Part shown: in pieces, positions 54,868-62,437 of the stretch
Position numbering within the stretch: position 1 is the stretch's first letter
Layout: each line of letters begins with the position of its first letter
Assembly (NCBI RefSeq): GCF_002443295.1
Contig: NZ_BAOS01000017.1
Location: 181,390 to 245,389 of the forward strand
Reading direction: 5' to 3'
DNA length: 64,000 nt
DNA from: Candidatus Scalindua japonica
GTDB taxonomy: Bacteria; Planctomycetota; Brocadiia; Brocadiales; Scalinduaceae
Translations under genes and position numbers: made by a program
Notes under the pieces: model-generated
Told to the model about the DNA's origin: nothing
The model's input: the letters and a program-made list of their open reading frames with translations, nothing else
Database searches by the model: none

Positions 54868-55830
54868 TCATGGTTGCAATATGCAACTTTGTGGTTTTGC
54901 CTTGTTAGGCTTTTGTGATACATAGTTAGTAATAAAAATGCCTGAGATAATGAGTACTACACTGTAAAAATGTACTATATTAATTTCTTCATTTAAGAAG
55001 ATGAATGCAAAAAGACCACTAAAAAGAGGCAATGTATAGTAAATAATCGCTGCTTTTGAGGGGCCAAGTGCTATGATTGCTTTATTTCATAAAATAAAAG
55101 CTGAGATCGAGACGAAAACACCAAGACAAAGAATTGATAAAGAATTCATTGTATTAAATTTGATGGGAGGGGCTGTTATATATTCCCAAATAAAGAATGG
55201 AAAGAGGAAAATGAGCCCTAAAATGAATGTGGCTAATTGGAAAGCCAATATACTTAACTTCTCAGGTTTTCGTTTTAATAATATATTGTAAATAGCGAAG
55301 ATTATTGTTGCTATAAGCATCCATACATCGCCTATAGCAAAAGATATGTTTAAAAGTTTGGAAAGGTTTCCTTTGGTAATTAGCATGACAATGCCTGTAA
55401 CAACCAGTATTATACCTAATCCCTTATTTATAGTTAACAATTCATGAAAAAAAATTCTGGATAGAATGATAACGAATATAGGAAATGTAATAGCAATTAA
55501 TGACAGATTGATAGCAGTGGTTGTATGACCGGCAAAATATATTAAAGTGTTGAATATTGTAATTCCCAGCAATGACGTAATAGATAGGTAAGGGATGTTT
55601 TCTTTAAGAATACTCCATTCTACTATAAGCGGTTTTAAAGCAAATGGTAAGAATACGATTACAGCAACTGTCCATCTCCAAAAGGCCAAACTGATTGGGG
55701 GAATGCTTTCACTTAGACCGCGTGCAATGATAAAATTGCCTGACCATATTGCAGTTGCTCCAATTGAAAAAAAATAGCCTGCAATTATTTGTCGTTTTTC
55801 GTTTGTCAATTTATTAATTTCAGTATCCAT
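54868..55830 (-). pseudogene. EamA/DMT-family transporter with in-frame UGA
   Basis: A ten-helix drug/metabolite transporter. The open part (55087-55830, 247 aa) has IWSGNFIIARGLSESIPPIS, SLAFWRWTVAVIVFLPFA and eight hydrophobic segments, ending ISAFIL. Then TGA (55087-55089) and the same frame goes on NKAIIALGPSKAAIIYYTLP, LFSGLFAFIFLNEEINIVHF, YSVVLIISGIFITNYV to a stop at 54868. Relatives have Trp-Asn (FIFWN) at the stop, so TGG became TGA. The full frame of 320 codons has the family's normal length. Confidence 0.85.
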
Positions 55831-56243
55831 TTTATTAATTTGAACAACGAATTTGATACTTATTTTTATTCTTACTTCTTACTCATTGATCATTCTAACT
55901 TCTGTTTACCCCACTTGCCCTGTATGAAAGCGGAGTTTATGCTTCATGGCCTGCTCCAATTCCCTCCCTTACACCTAACACCTTTCCCAACTAATAGGGT
56001 CTGTTGTCCCACTTTTCGTGCCGTAATTGTCAAGTGTTTGTAAGCGATAAGCTATACTATGCTGTCTTAAGCTTTCAAGGTCTGTCCCCAAAATTCCGTT
56101 ACTATTTTTTCCTTGAGATGAGATATTTAATAAAGTAATGTAATAGCTAATTGGTGTTCCTTTTTTAAGATATACATAAAATGGATGGTAATCAGCCTTT
56201 TCGTTTTTTAGCTAAAATATATTCAAATTAATTAGGAGGAAAT
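55831..56243. other. Spacer with dispersed repeat
   Basis: About 410 bases containing a palindromic repeat copy (ACTTGCCCTGTATGAAAGCG, ~55.91 kb) and the TCAAGGTCTGTCCCC motif (56073-56089). AGGAGG at the right edge is the ribosome-binding site of the next gene. Confidence 0.55.
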
Positions 56244-56456
56244 ATGAAAATACTAAAATTAGAAGTGGATGATTCTATCTTTGACAGGTTTAAAGGGTTT
56301 TTGGAGATATTGCCTAAAAGTAAAATAAAAATAAAAGAAATATTTGATGATTCCCATATTGACTTTGTTGAAGAAGAAGAACAAAAAGATATAGAAAAAA
56401 AATTATCAGATAAGAATTGCCATGTCGTGTCACATTCAAAACTTGTTAAATTATGA
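56244..56456 (+). CDS. Antitoxin-like small protein
   Basis: A 70-aa acidic-middle protein (KILKLEVDDSIFDRFKGFLE, then VEEEEQKDIEKKL). AGGAGG precedes the ATG and its TGA overlaps the start of a RelE-like gene (ATGA), the usual antitoxin-first arrangement. Confidence 0.72.
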   Translation: MKILKLEVDDSIFDRFKGFLEILPKSKIKIKEIFDDSHIDFVEEEEQKDIEKKLSDKNCHVVSHSKLVKL

Positions 56457-56733
56457 ATCTTGAAATTGGATATTCTAAAAAGGCAAACAAGTTTTTGGGA
56501 AATAATCCAAAGACAATAACAGAAAAAGATGTTGATACATTAATCATTTCTGCAATAAAAAAGATATTTAATATCGAAAAATCAAACATTGATTTAAAGA
56601 AATTAAAAGGCAACTAAAGAGTTGTTTCAGAATCAGAAAAGGTGATATAAGAATAATATTTTCTTTGAAACAAGACAAAATTCTGAAAGTAGTAATAAAC
56701 GATATTGATTCCAGAGGTAATATTTATCAATAA
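56453..56733 (+). pseudogene. RelE-type toxin, frameshifted
   Basis: Opens as NLEIGYSKKANKFLGNNPKT ... SNIDLKKLKGN and stops (56616-56618). The same protein continues in the neighbouring frame: LKSCFRIRKGDIRIIFSLKQ, DKILKVVINDIDSRGNIYQ. The canonical FRIRxGDxRIIF core of RelE is in the second half, so the gene is dead unless the frame is restored near 56613. Confidence 0.8.
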
Positions 56734-57371
56734 AAAATGATAATTAATAATTAAGATGTGTCCCTAACCCCCCACACTTATTCCTCATACCTCACTCTCC
56801 AAACTTTCGATGGATTTCGTTATTCGACATTCGGATTTTCTTTATCTAATCTGCAATCACAAATAATTATTGGTTTGTTCATGGCAAACGCTCGCATGGT
56901 ACGCCCCTTACTTCTGTGAACTCCTATTGTGAATCCCCGATCTGTTAACTCCTTTGCCTCAAGACACAAGGTCTGGCTGTCTGGCCCCATGAATGCAAAA
57001 TTAAAGAGTTGGCTTGCCAACTCTTTTTCATATCAACCAACAATTTTTATGTAGTCAAGCAAGGACTTGACCCCTTTCGTCCCTATAGATTTTGATCCCG
57101 CAACTTTGCCCGATTGGACCCAACACGAAAACGAATTTATAGAACGTGCGCGTCAATGGGAATTATCAACTGCATAGAACTACGAAACCACCCACATTCA
57201 TCCTTTCTCTATGTGATTTGCTTCACAGCACGCGGAAGACCTTTCTAATCATCACATGGAGAAAAGCAATATTTATATGTAGGATTCGTTTCATCTGTGC
57301 TCCTTGTGACTTTGCGTGAAAGCTTCTTCAACCCGAAAATCTAAAATACAGGAAAATACAGAGCCGGGTCT
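56734..57371. other. Spacer left of the RAYT element
   Basis: About 640 bases. There is an open stretch on the minus strand at 56820-57020 with no family resemblance, an AAGGACTTGACCCCTT motif at 57061-57074, and a short frame ENEFIERARQWELSTA near 57.13 kb that may be a gene tail. Confidence 0.45.
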
Positions 57372-58235
57372 TTATTCTTGATATTTTAACTTCTTTGCTA
57401 GCAACCTACTTATGGTTGAGTAATGCATTCCAATATGGTCTGCAACCTCTCTCTGGTTATACCCATATTCATATACTGCTTCCGCTATCCTAATGTCTCT
57501 TTTTTGTTTTTCTTTTAATAGTCTATCATTAAATAACTCTCTAAGATTAGGCCTGTCAACATACCTCTGATTCCTTGGTATTTCAATTATGTCTTTATTC
57601 TCTTTAATGTATCCAATTAGCCTATCAACAAAGTTTTCATCACCAAGAATACTCTGACCTTTTACTTTCTCCCACAACTTTTTCTCCCCTATTCCAGATC
57701 TGACAAAACCTCTATACTCTTTTTCAGCATCCCTCTTTTTATCTCCAAATTGTTCTAATATACAGCCTGTTGTAAGGCAGTTGTACGGTTTCTCAAAACC
57801 AGCTGTGGCTTTATAACTACTCCATTTCCATTCTTTAGGTGACGTTACTGCTCTTGCCCTTACAGGATTCAAAACAATATATCGACAAACTTCAAGAAGA
57901 TGGTTTTCCTTTTGTATTAATATGGCTTTATATCTTCCCTGAAATACATGACCAGTCTTTTTGTTTCGCCTGTTATATCTTTGTGTATAAATACCGTTTA
58001 ATTGTCTCATCCCTTCTGATAGATTACCATCTGGAGTTTCTATAAGTAGATGGTAATGATTATTCATAAGACAATATGCATGGCAAAGAAAATTATATTT
58101 CTCATTAACTTTCGCCAATGTATCAAGAAATATCTTACGGTCATCATCACCTGCGAATATTGATTTCCTTGCATTTCCTCTGGATGTTACATGATATAAA
58201 GCACCATCGTATTCTATTCTTAATGGTCTGGCCAT
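57372..58235 (-). CDS. REP-associated tyrosine transposase (RAYT), intact
   Basis: A 287-aa Y1/TnpA_REP transposase. ARPLRIEYDGALYHVTSRGN begins the domain, CLMNNHYHLLIETPDGNLSE carries the HUH motif, and the TGHVFQGRYKAILIQKENHL / CRYIVLNPVRA region carries the remainder of the fold with the catalytic-Tyr helix. The C-terminal ~60 residues form a DnaA-like HTH (EYGYNQREVADHIGMHYSTI). Its left and right edges carry inverted copies of GGGTC...TCTTTA.TCTTGAT (57365 and 58266-58288). The gene appears complete, so it may mobilise the local repeats. Confidence 0.92.
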   Translation of the reverse strand: MARPLRIEYDGALYHVTSRGNARKSIFAGDDDRKIFLDTLAKVNEKYNFLCHAYCLMNNHYHLLIETPDGNLSEGMRQLNGIYTQRYNRRNKKTGHVFQGRYKAILIQKENHLLEVCRYIVLNPVRARAVTSPKEWKWSSYKATAGFEKPYNCLTTGCILEQFGDKKRDAEKEYRGFVRSGIGEKKLWEKVKGQSILGDENFVDRLIGYIKENKDIIEIPRNQRYVDRPNLRELFNDRLLKEKQKRDIRIAEAVYEYGYNQREVADHIGMHYSTISRLLAKKLKYQE

Positions 58236-58272
58236 GTAGTATGTATATCATATAATTAATGAATTATCAAGA

Positions 58273-58533
58273 TTAAAGACCTGACCCCTTTTTTCCCCTA
58301 ATTGATTTTGATGGCGGATATTCAATATGCATATGTACATGTTCTTTGCTTACAACTCCTTTTAGGATTCTCACATCTTCACTATCACATACTTGAATTA
58401 GCAACTCTCTGCACCTTTTCTGGATTTCTCCTTTAAGTACATGGTACCTATATTTTGTAATCCATACTATATGTACTGTTAGACGAGTTACCGTATGGTT
58501 TCCGTGTCTGTTTCTCATGAGGCTATTATACAC
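58273..58533 (-). pseudogene. IS200-type TnpA fragment, truncated by the RAYT element
   Basis: Reads HTVTRLTVHIVWITKYRYHV, LKGEIQKRCRELLIQVCDSE and VVSKEHVHMHIEYPPSKSI, then runs into the GGGGTCAGG motif that bounds the RAYT element. The HUH motif (HVHMH) remains; the catalytic Tyr region (usually after KLKGRTSR) is missing. A RAYT-element insertion or a deletion at its border removed it. Confidence 0.85.
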
Positions 58534-58604
58534 TAATTCTTAATGTATATAACAGCTAAAGCCTTACACTGAAAGTGCATAGTTTTAAACTAGCGTACTG
58601 ATAC

Positions 58605-58650
58605 AATAAAAACGATAAGAACAGATTATAGCAACAGTTAGCATTCTTTT
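58605..58650 (-). pseudogene. 5' remnant of a second DUF4160 gene
   Basis: The minus strand reads MLTVAIICSYRFYFY-like, aligned to the start of the DUF4160 gene at 50034. Only about 15 codons survive. It sits at the left edge of a duplicated block. Confidence 0.6.
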
Positions 58651-58707
58651 AACATAAATTCAAATATTTAAAAAATAAGCTGTAATGAGATTCAAAACAC
58701 AGTATTA

Positions 58708-58929
58708 ATGAACAAAAATCTAATACACATAATTCTTGAAAAGTATACAAAGTTTCAAGAAAGGGTATCATATACTATATGTGGGTGGAAGTGCCTTATT
58801 GTTTGGTTTTCTAAAAGAAACAGGCTTATCATCCCAAACGGTATTCATTATATAAATTTCAGGTTATCTGGTGTTGGTTTTGGTAAATTTAAATTCGATA
58901 ATATATGTTTTAGAAAAGAAAAGGACTAA
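58708..58929 (+). pseudogene. 3' fragment of carbohydrate-binding-like protein, second copy
   Basis: Ends with IHYINFRLSGVGFGKFKFDN then ICFRKEKD, the sister of DYSRLRLFGNGIGEFRFDDI at 50.3 kb. The start of the frame is unrelated and not credible as a real N-terminus, so this is a remnant in the duplicated block. Confidence 0.5.
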
Positions 58930-59243
58930 GCGTTAGTGATTCAAAAACTAAATTTTTTCCCTGGCTATCTTTACCTTCAAACGGCACATTCCTTTCTTCA
59001 CCATATTAAGAGTTACATCGTGAGGAGAGTTTAGAAAAAGAATATTGTTAGGCGTACAGGAGATCTATGAACAACCAGTTGTACACAGATGAATACTGAT
59101 AAAAAAAACAGAGGACGAATTATAATTGCGGGATAAAAGGAGTTCAAGAATTCAATCATACCAAAATCAAGATTAAAGACCTGAAATTATAGCAGATTAA
59201 AAAGGAGAAATCAGACTTTCTCAAAACAAAATCGGTTACAATG

Positions 59244-59327
59244 GAATACCGCCGAAATAAGAAAAAGGTTATTAGATTTGACAGACATGCACGACGAAGA
59301 ATGAAATGGAGTAGAAATTTATTATAG
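59244..59327 (+). pseudogene. DUF4258 remnant (copy 2)
   Basis: Only RFDRHARRRMKW of the DUF4258 protein is left; about 160 bases relative to copy 1 are missing, so the frame runs into SRNLL and stops just upstream of the intact DUF2283 gene. The upstream DNA still matches copy 1. Confidence 0.8.
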
Positions 59328-59335
59328 GAGGTAAA

Positions 59336-59557
59336 ATGACGATCGAATATAGTAAAGAAGCAGATGCAATCTATGTTTACTTCAAAGAGGAATTCGTAGC
59401 AAAGTCCAAAGAGATTGAAGATGGCGTTGTTATTGACTTTGATGAAAAAGGTCAATTAATAGGAATTGAGGTATTGGATGTAAGCCAGCGATTCAGTCTT
59501 TCCGATATTGTTAATGTAAATATAGAAAATCTTCCCGTAGAAGCGGTTAGCAAGTAA
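59336..59557 (+). CDS. DUF2283 protein, copy 2
   Basis: 73 aa, near-identical to the protein at 51936 (differences at Lys2/Thr, Tyr/Phe in QR(F)SL and Ala/Val near the end). AGGAGG upstream is retained. With its DUF4258 partner deleted it is an orphan antitoxin candidate. Confidence 0.85.
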   Translation: MTIEYSKEADAIYVYFKEEFVAKSKEIEDGVVIDFDEKGQLIGIEVLDVSQRFSLSDIVNVNIENLPVEAVSK

Positions 59558-60035
59558 TAACATTTCCATTTGGTGCTGGTACCCTCTCTCCACCTTGAAT
59601 GCTAGCGAAAGTCCGATCCTGCTTCTCCGTCCATAAGCTATCAACCATGCCAGCCCCACGTGTCCTGTAGAGAAATGAAGTTTATCCTTCAGGGCTTGCC
59701 CTGCGTGTGCCTCGTGGAACCAGTTATTCCACTGGGGTTGAATCAGAAATTCAACTGGGGCTGAACTAGTCATTCAACTGGGTAGCAAATAGTTACGTTC
59801 TTTTCTGTATTCTACTTTCAAGGTCTGACCCCAAAATTCTATTCAAGTTGTGATACCATTTACATTCAAACACCTTTTTCTTTTACATGTAGTCATGAAA
59901 GGACTTGACCCCTTCTTCTTAGACAGATTTGCTTTACATTAATTAGCTAATATTGTAATATTTAAAACCATCTCGTACAATTTATCTAAATAAAGTAGGC
60001 TCATAAATTTTATCTTTCTTCTAGGAGGTCTGTGT
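59558..60035. other. Duplicate flank plus palindromes
   Basis: About 480 bases. The left part matches the flank of copy 1 (ATTTGGTGCTGG...CTGCTTCTCCGTCCATA), interrupted by about 150 bases of palindromic repeats (59642-59770), then TTTCAAGGTCTGACCCC at 59816 and GGACTTGACCCC at 59901. Confidence 0.6.
59709..59768. repeat. Reiterated TTCAACTGGGG palindromes
   Basis: Contains CAGTTATTCCACTGGGG, TTCAACTGGGGC and TTCAACTGGG in close succession, related to 53471-53498 and 61536-61566. Confidence 0.65.
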
Positions 60036-60347
60036 ATGACTACGAAAACACTTAATGATCATATTAATATGACTGATGGAGTAGTAGGCGGCAACCAGAG
60101 AATATCAGGACACCGTATAACTGTACAAAACATCGTAATTTGGCATGAATTAATAGGTATAAGCGCTGATGAAATTGCTGCTGAATACGATTTAACTCTT
60201 GCTGATGTTTATGCAGCACTAGCTTATTATTATGATCATCAAGAAGAAATTGACAAATCAATACAAGATAGCAATTCTTTTGTAGACGCTTTAAAACTTA
60301 AAACACTCTCCAAGGTTTCTCAAAAAATCAATGCAAAAAAAACTTAG
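60036..60347 (+). CDS. DUF433 antitoxin-like protein
   Basis: A 103-aa protein with the DUF433 domain: GGNQRISGHRITVQNIVIWH, ISADEIAAEYDLTLADVYAA and LAYYYDHQEEID. It is a winged-helix-type antitoxin commonly paired with DUF5615 (PIN-like) toxins, remains of which follow and overlap. AGGAGG precedes it. Confidence 0.88.
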   Translation: MTTKTLNDHINMTDGVVGGNQRISGHRITVQNIVIWHELIGISADEIAAEYDLTLADVYAALAYYYDHQEEIDKSIQDSNSFVDALKLKTLSKVSQKINAKKT

Positions 60348-60669
60348 ATTTTCACCGATGAACATGTTCACAGTTCCGTTGTAAAAGGATTAAGGTCCCG
60401 AGGCATTGATGTGTTAACAATAAAAGAAGCCGGGATGTTAGGTGCAACAGATACTGACCATATCGCATTAGCAAAAAAAAGAAGGAAGGGTAATTTTTAC
60501 TCAAGACGTAGACTTCCTTCGTCTTCATGCTAAAGGTACAGAACACTGCGGTATTGTTTATGCGCAGCAACAGACACCCATTGGCGAGATAATACGTGGC
60601 TTAACCCTTCTCCATCAAATTCTTGATTACAACGATATGCAAAACCACATCCACATCGAATTTTTATAA
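60331..60669 (+). pseudogene. DUF5615 PIN-like toxin, frameshifted twice
   Basis: Starts MQKKLRF at 60331, overlapping DUF433. The true sequence, TDEHVHSSVVKGLRSRGIDV, LTIKEAGMLGATDTDHIALA is in another frame, and EGRVIFTQDVDFLRLHAKGT, HCGIVYAQQQTPIGEIIRGL in a third. Frame changes fall at the T4 run (60350s) and the A8 run (60473-60480). Acidic residues of the PIN-like site (DEH, TQDVDF) are all present in the DNA. Confidence 0.82.
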
Positions 60670-60923
60670 TATGACAATCTTCAATAAAAAAGTGTCTGTC
60701 CCTCATTTCGGAAAATCCAGTAATTTACTCCTTGACAATTATAATACAATATAATATGTTGCACTCATTCTCAATACACATTTTAATGTCCAGGATATTC
60801 AAATTTTAAGATTTCCTGTCACTCATGTTCTTCAGAATGACACTTTGGTTACCACGATGTCATTCCCTACCAGACCAACAGGCGGGTTGGCAGAGCGAAG
60901 AATCTAATTTATTGGAGATAATT
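60670..60923. other. Spacer with palindromic fragments
   Basis: About 250 bases; CTCATGTTCTTCAGAATGAC and CAGGCGGGTTGGCAGAGCG are repeat-like, no gene. Confidence 0.5.
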
Positions 60924-61160
60924 ATGTCAAAAGTGCTAACAATACGTTTACCAGAAGATATTGAGAGCAAAATCAGGATCAAAGCCAGGCTTAAACATCG
61001 ATCAGTTTCTGAACAGATAAAGAAATATATCTACGAGGCAATGATTAGTGAAGAAAACCCTGATTTGCCACTAAGATTTATAAGAGAAACACTTGAAGCA
61101 AAGCAGAGATTGAAGCAGGACTGGGAACAGAATATGAATTTGGCACAATTAAATGAATAA
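60924..61160 (+). CDS. RHH (ParD-like) antitoxin
   Basis: A 78-aa protein starting SKVLTIRLPEDIESKIRIKA, RLKHRSVSEQIKKYIYEAM with a lysine/glutamate tail. The ATG at 60924 is chosen because TTGGAGATA lies in front; an in-frame start 33 codons upstream reads repeat DNA. Overlaps the toxin gene by 8 bases. Confidence 0.85.
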   Translation: MSKVLTIRLPEDIESKIRIKARLKHRSVSEQIKKYIYEAMISEENPDLPLRFIRETLEAKQRLKQDWEQNMNLAQLNE

Positions 61161-61431
61161 AATAATCGCTTCAAACCACTTCTTGAAATTTAAAAAGAAA
61201 TCGCCTAAGAAATTACAATTAGAAATAGACAATGAGGTTAAAAATATCATAAACAACCCTGAAATTGGTGAACTGAAAAAGGGTGATCTTAAAACAATAC
61301 GTATTTATAAGTTCAGGTATAAAGCACAGTTTTATTTGCTTTCATACGAGGTCAAAGGGAAAACGTTATATTTATATCTAGTTGGTACACACGAAAATTA
61401 CTATAAACAGTTAAAGCGATATTTGTCTTAG
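61153..61431 (+). CDS. RelE/ParE-type toxin, intact
   Basis: A 92-aa toxin: NHFLKFKKKSPKKLQLEIDN, NPEIGELKKGDLKTIRIYKF, RYKAQFYLLSYEVKGKTLYL, VGTHENYYKQLKRYL. The KFRYKAQFYLLSYEV core and GTHENYY tail are those of the RelE/YafQ-like group. With the RHH protein it is a complete module, one of the few in this zone with an undamaged toxin. Confidence 0.88.
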   Translation: MNKIIASNHFLKFKKKSPKKLQLEIDNEVKNIINNPEIGELKKGDLKTIRIYKFRYKAQFYLLSYEVKGKTLYLYLVGTHENYYKQLKRYLS

Positions 61432-61731
61432 TACAAAATACAAGCGCTTTATCCTCATGAAAACGATCAGATAGTTTTTTTAACATTTATCCATTGAGCT
61501 TTTCCCCTTTCCACCTTTCTACGTGCCTCTGCCTGCCCAGTTAAATTAGAAGACTATTTAACTGGGGTGACTCCCTGCCCGTCCAATTTTTCCCGCCCGA
61601 ACGTACGATTCGGTACGGGCAGGTTGGCGGGCATGTGAGGATTAAAAATTTGTTGTTTTCTGTTTTTTCGTTTTTGTGGTTTTGTCCTGCCCTGCCTGCC
61701 CTATAGGGAAACAAAGTTTATCCGTCAGGGC
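61432..61731. other. Spacer with palindromes
   Basis: 300 bases. Holds CCCAGTTAAAT...ATTTAACTGGG (61536-61566), CCCGAACGTACGATTCGGTA (~61598) and a CTGCCCTATAGGGAAACAAA repeat copy (61.69 kb). Confidence 0.6.
61536..61566. repeat. Palindrome AGTTAAAT / ATTTAACT
   Basis: CCCAGTTAAAT and ATTTAACTGGG flank a 9-base loop. Same arrangement as the palindromes at 53471 and 59709. Confidence 0.7.
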
Positions 61732-62175
61732 CTACCCTGTGAAATGCAAAGCATATTTAACAACATGCTCTACTGATTCAAATACGTTTCTCCATGAGAC
61801 ACGAAATTGTCTGGCTACTTCCTGCCAGGAAAGATACTTCGCCCAATGTGAAAGAAATATTCTGAAAGGTTCACAAATAGGACTTTTGCCCTGGGCCCAT
61901 GGAATATGTTCTACGGTTACTCCATGTTCAGGACAACTTACGCGTCGCGGTTTGTATGCCAACATGACCATGTAACCCCACAAAGGTATAAAGCGAAAAT
62001 ATCGTTCATTTAGATGATCGTAAGTTGGCGCAGCTTCTTTGCACTGGTTACATAAACCTCTGGTTCCTTTACGTTCTTTTACTTTGACAGTAATTTTGGT
62101 ATCAGACAATATAACATTGCCATAGATGAATCCCTTGACAGGGTAGCATTTATTGAGTAGTGTTTTTATAAGCAT
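61732..62175 (-). pseudogene. ISL3-family transposase, N-terminal fragment
   Basis: Reads NVILSDTKITVKVKERKGTR, GLCNQCKEAAPTYDH (zinc ribbon), RRVSCPEHGVTVEHIPWAQ and WQEVARQFRVSWRNVFESVE (HTH). The DDE domain is missing; the frame ends LHFTG where it meets the dispersed repeat at 61.73 kb. A truncated transposase, no intact partner in the window. Confidence 0.9.
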
Positions 62176-62274
62176 TGTTGTTTACTTGTAATTTGTTAAT
62201 TATATTGTTTATAGAGAACTTATTTTAACAAATTGTAACAGCAATGCTTATTATTGAAATTTAAAGAAGGCTTT

Positions 62275-62347
62275 ATTTTTTATTCCTTTCGGAGCCGCCC
62301 ACCCTCACCAAAAAGAGGGGTGGGTGGCGGAGAAAGGAATAAAAAAT
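62275..62347. repeat. Long palindrome of about 70 bases
   Basis: ATTTTTTATTCCTTTC (62275-62290) pairs exactly with GAAAGGAATAAAAAAT (62332-62347); the inner arms GCCGCCCACCCTC and GAGGGGTGGGTGGCGG pair imperfectly. It lies between the ISL3 remnant and the glycosidase-like gene. It may be a MITE, a transposon end or a strong bidirectional terminator. Confidence 0.75.
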
Positions 62348-62437
62348 ATTCCTTTTGGTGAGACTCCCTTTAAATAAAACAATATTTTTTTCTTTTTCTT
62401 GGCTTACTTTTACCCATAGATTCTGCAAAAGAGCCAT

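Noticed and set aside
54868..55830. Genome-wide UGA=Trp recoding
   Set aside because: Other credible genes end with UGA (for example the MazF antitoxin at 16765 and the RHH antitoxin at 52946), and ordinary Trp codons are TGG throughout.
56820..57020. 66-codon minus-strand frame
   Set aside because: No start signal, no recognisable domain, and it is in a repeat-rich spacer.
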